The translations under genes were made by a program, and so were the position numbers. This document shows, in pieces, positions 5,705 to 6,301 of a stretch of 6,301 bases of DNA; position 1 is the first letter of the stretch; each line of letters starts with the position of its first letter. The notes beneath the pieces were generated by a model, which was not told the DNA's origin, made no database searches, and worked only from the letters and a program-made list of their open reading frames with translations. This DNA is from Prevotellaceae bacterium (GTDB taxonomy: Bacteria; Bacteroidota; Bacteroidia; Bacteroidales; UBA932): positions 1 to 6,301 of the forward strand of contig JAITSM010000151.1 in the NCBI GenBank assembly GCA_031287815.1, in the 5' to 3' direction.

Positions 5705-5716
5705 AAAAATAAATTT

Positions 5717-6301
5717 ATGTCAAAATTTAATAAACTTCAAGTTTTAGGAACCATGTTTTCGTCGGGCGTTGTGCCGGTGTTTTATCACCCGGAGATTGAA
5801 ACGGCAAAAAACGTGGTAAAAGCCTGCTACGAGGGCGGAATAAGGGTTTTCGAGTTCACCGACAGGGGTGATTTTGCGCACGAAATATTCAGCGAATTAA
5901 GCAAATTTGTAACCCGCGAATGCCCAGACATGATTCTCGGCACAGGCTCTGTGGCGGATGCGCCGACGGCTTCGCTTTATATCCGGCTGGGGGCGAATTT
6001 CATTGTAAGCCCTTTGTTCCATCCCGACATTGCGAAAGTGGCCAACCGGCGGCTGATTCCTTATGTGCCGGGTTGCGGCTCGGTGTCGGAAATAGGATTT
6101 GCGCAGGAGGCAGGCTGCGATTTGTGCAAAATATTTCCGGGCGACGTATTGGGCGCCCACTTTGTAAAAGCCCTGAAAGCGCCCATGCCCTGGTCGATGC
6201 TGATGATAACGGGCGGCGTAAAACCCGAAGAAGCCAACCTCAAAATGTGGTTCGACGCAGGCGCAAGCTGCGTGGGAATGGGATCGAATCTTTTTCCCAA
6301 A
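5717..6301 (+). CDS. eda: KDPG aldolase (2-keto-3-deoxy-6-phosphogluconate aldolase), 3' end beyond window
   Basis: The open frame begins at ATG 5717 and is still open at the last base, giving 195 residues of a protein usually about 210-225 long, so only the C-terminal tail is missing. It splits KDPG into pyruvate and glyceraldehyde-3-phosphate (EC 4.1.2.14), ending the pathway; many members also cleave 4-hydroxy-2-oxoglutarate. Recognisable are the N-terminal SSGVVPVFYH (15-24), the catalytic GIRVFEFTDR with Glu46 and Arg50, GTGSV (75-79), FIVSPLFHP (95-103), YVPGCGSVSE (116-125), the Schiff-base lysine in CDLCKIFPGD (Lys138), and the phosphate-binding TGGV (165-168) and GMGSNLF (187-193). 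All key residues match the class I KDPG aldolase pattern. The gene is also called kdgA. It is separated from kdgK by a four-helix-bundle gene and a repeat-rich gap, so it may not be read from the same transcript at the same level. Confidence 0.95.
   Translation, partial: MSKFNKLQVLGTMFSSGVVPVFYHPEIETAKNVVKACYEGGIRVFEFTDRGDFAHEIFSELSKFVTRECPDMILGTGSVADAPTASLYIRLGANFIVSPLFHPDIAKVANRRLIPYVPGCGSVSEIGFAQEAGCDLCKIFPGDVLGAHFVKALKAPMPWSMLMITGGVKPEEANLKMWFDAGASCVGMGSNLFPK

Larger units (their letters stand above)
5428..5716 (+). other. Non-coding stretch with hairpins between the four-helix-bundle gene and kdgA
   Basis: This 289-bp gap interrupts the kdgK-kdgA pair. The first 60 bases are AT-rich. 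A more GC-rich middle (about 5486-5640) contains the pyrimidine/GC word ccgcttcgctacgg (5518-5531) and two hairpins. The end is an A/T repeat leading to the kdgA ATG. One 85-codon frame (5435-5692) crosses it, but it reads through both hairpins and the AT repeat and resembles no protein I know. It is therefore not called as a gene. The region could be the tail of an inserted element, a dispersed palindromic repeat, or a structured mRNA leader for kdgA. Confidence 0.6.

Overview
The window looks like part of a Bacteroidota (probably Bacteroidales) chromosome. The genes sit on the + strand, no clear Shine-Dalgarno sequence precedes any start codon, and the leaders are A/T-rich. The fructuronate-reducing enzyme is the short-chain type, and there is a free-standing four-helix-bundle/IVP gene of the kind common in that phylum. 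The phylum call is inference from these traits, not from a marker gene.

Layout: the 3' end of a glycoside hydrolase family 8 gene (1-276) is followed by a 181-bp gap holding a 23-bp tandem repeat array. Then comes a compact D-glucuronate catabolic cluster: mannonate dehydratase uxuA (458-1627), an SDR oxidoreductase that is the likely fructuronate reductase (1691-2506), glucuronate isomerase uxaC (2552-3961), 2-keto-3-deoxygluconate kinase kdgK (3966-5003) and KDPG aldolase kdgA/eda (5717 to the window end, still open). Between kdgK and kdgA lie an AT-rich gene for a four-helix-bundle (23S rRNA intervening-sequence-type) protein (5038-5427) and a 289-bp non-coding stretch with two related hairpins.

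Together the five enzymes form an unbroken route: D-glucuronate to D-fructuronate (UxaC), to D-mannonate (SDR), to 2-keto-3-deoxygluconate (UxuA), to KDPG (KdgK), to pyruvate plus glyceraldehyde-3-phosphate (KdgA). With a GH8 enzyme resembling reducing-end oligoxylanases next door, glucuronoxylan or glucurono-xylo-oligosaccharides are a plausible source of the glucuronate. No uronate transporter or regulator is visible in the window.

The least ordinary part is 5002-5704. There the four-helix-bundle gene and the hairpin region are enclosed by AT-rich ends that resemble each other as inverted and also as direct repeats, for a total of about 700 bp. This is the size and layout of a 23S rRNA intervening sequence, but it sits inside a sugar-acid operon. 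A second theme is that nearly every gap between genes contains its own short tandem repeat (23-bp, 7-bp, 14/15-bp and AT-rich units), often running right up to the next start codon.
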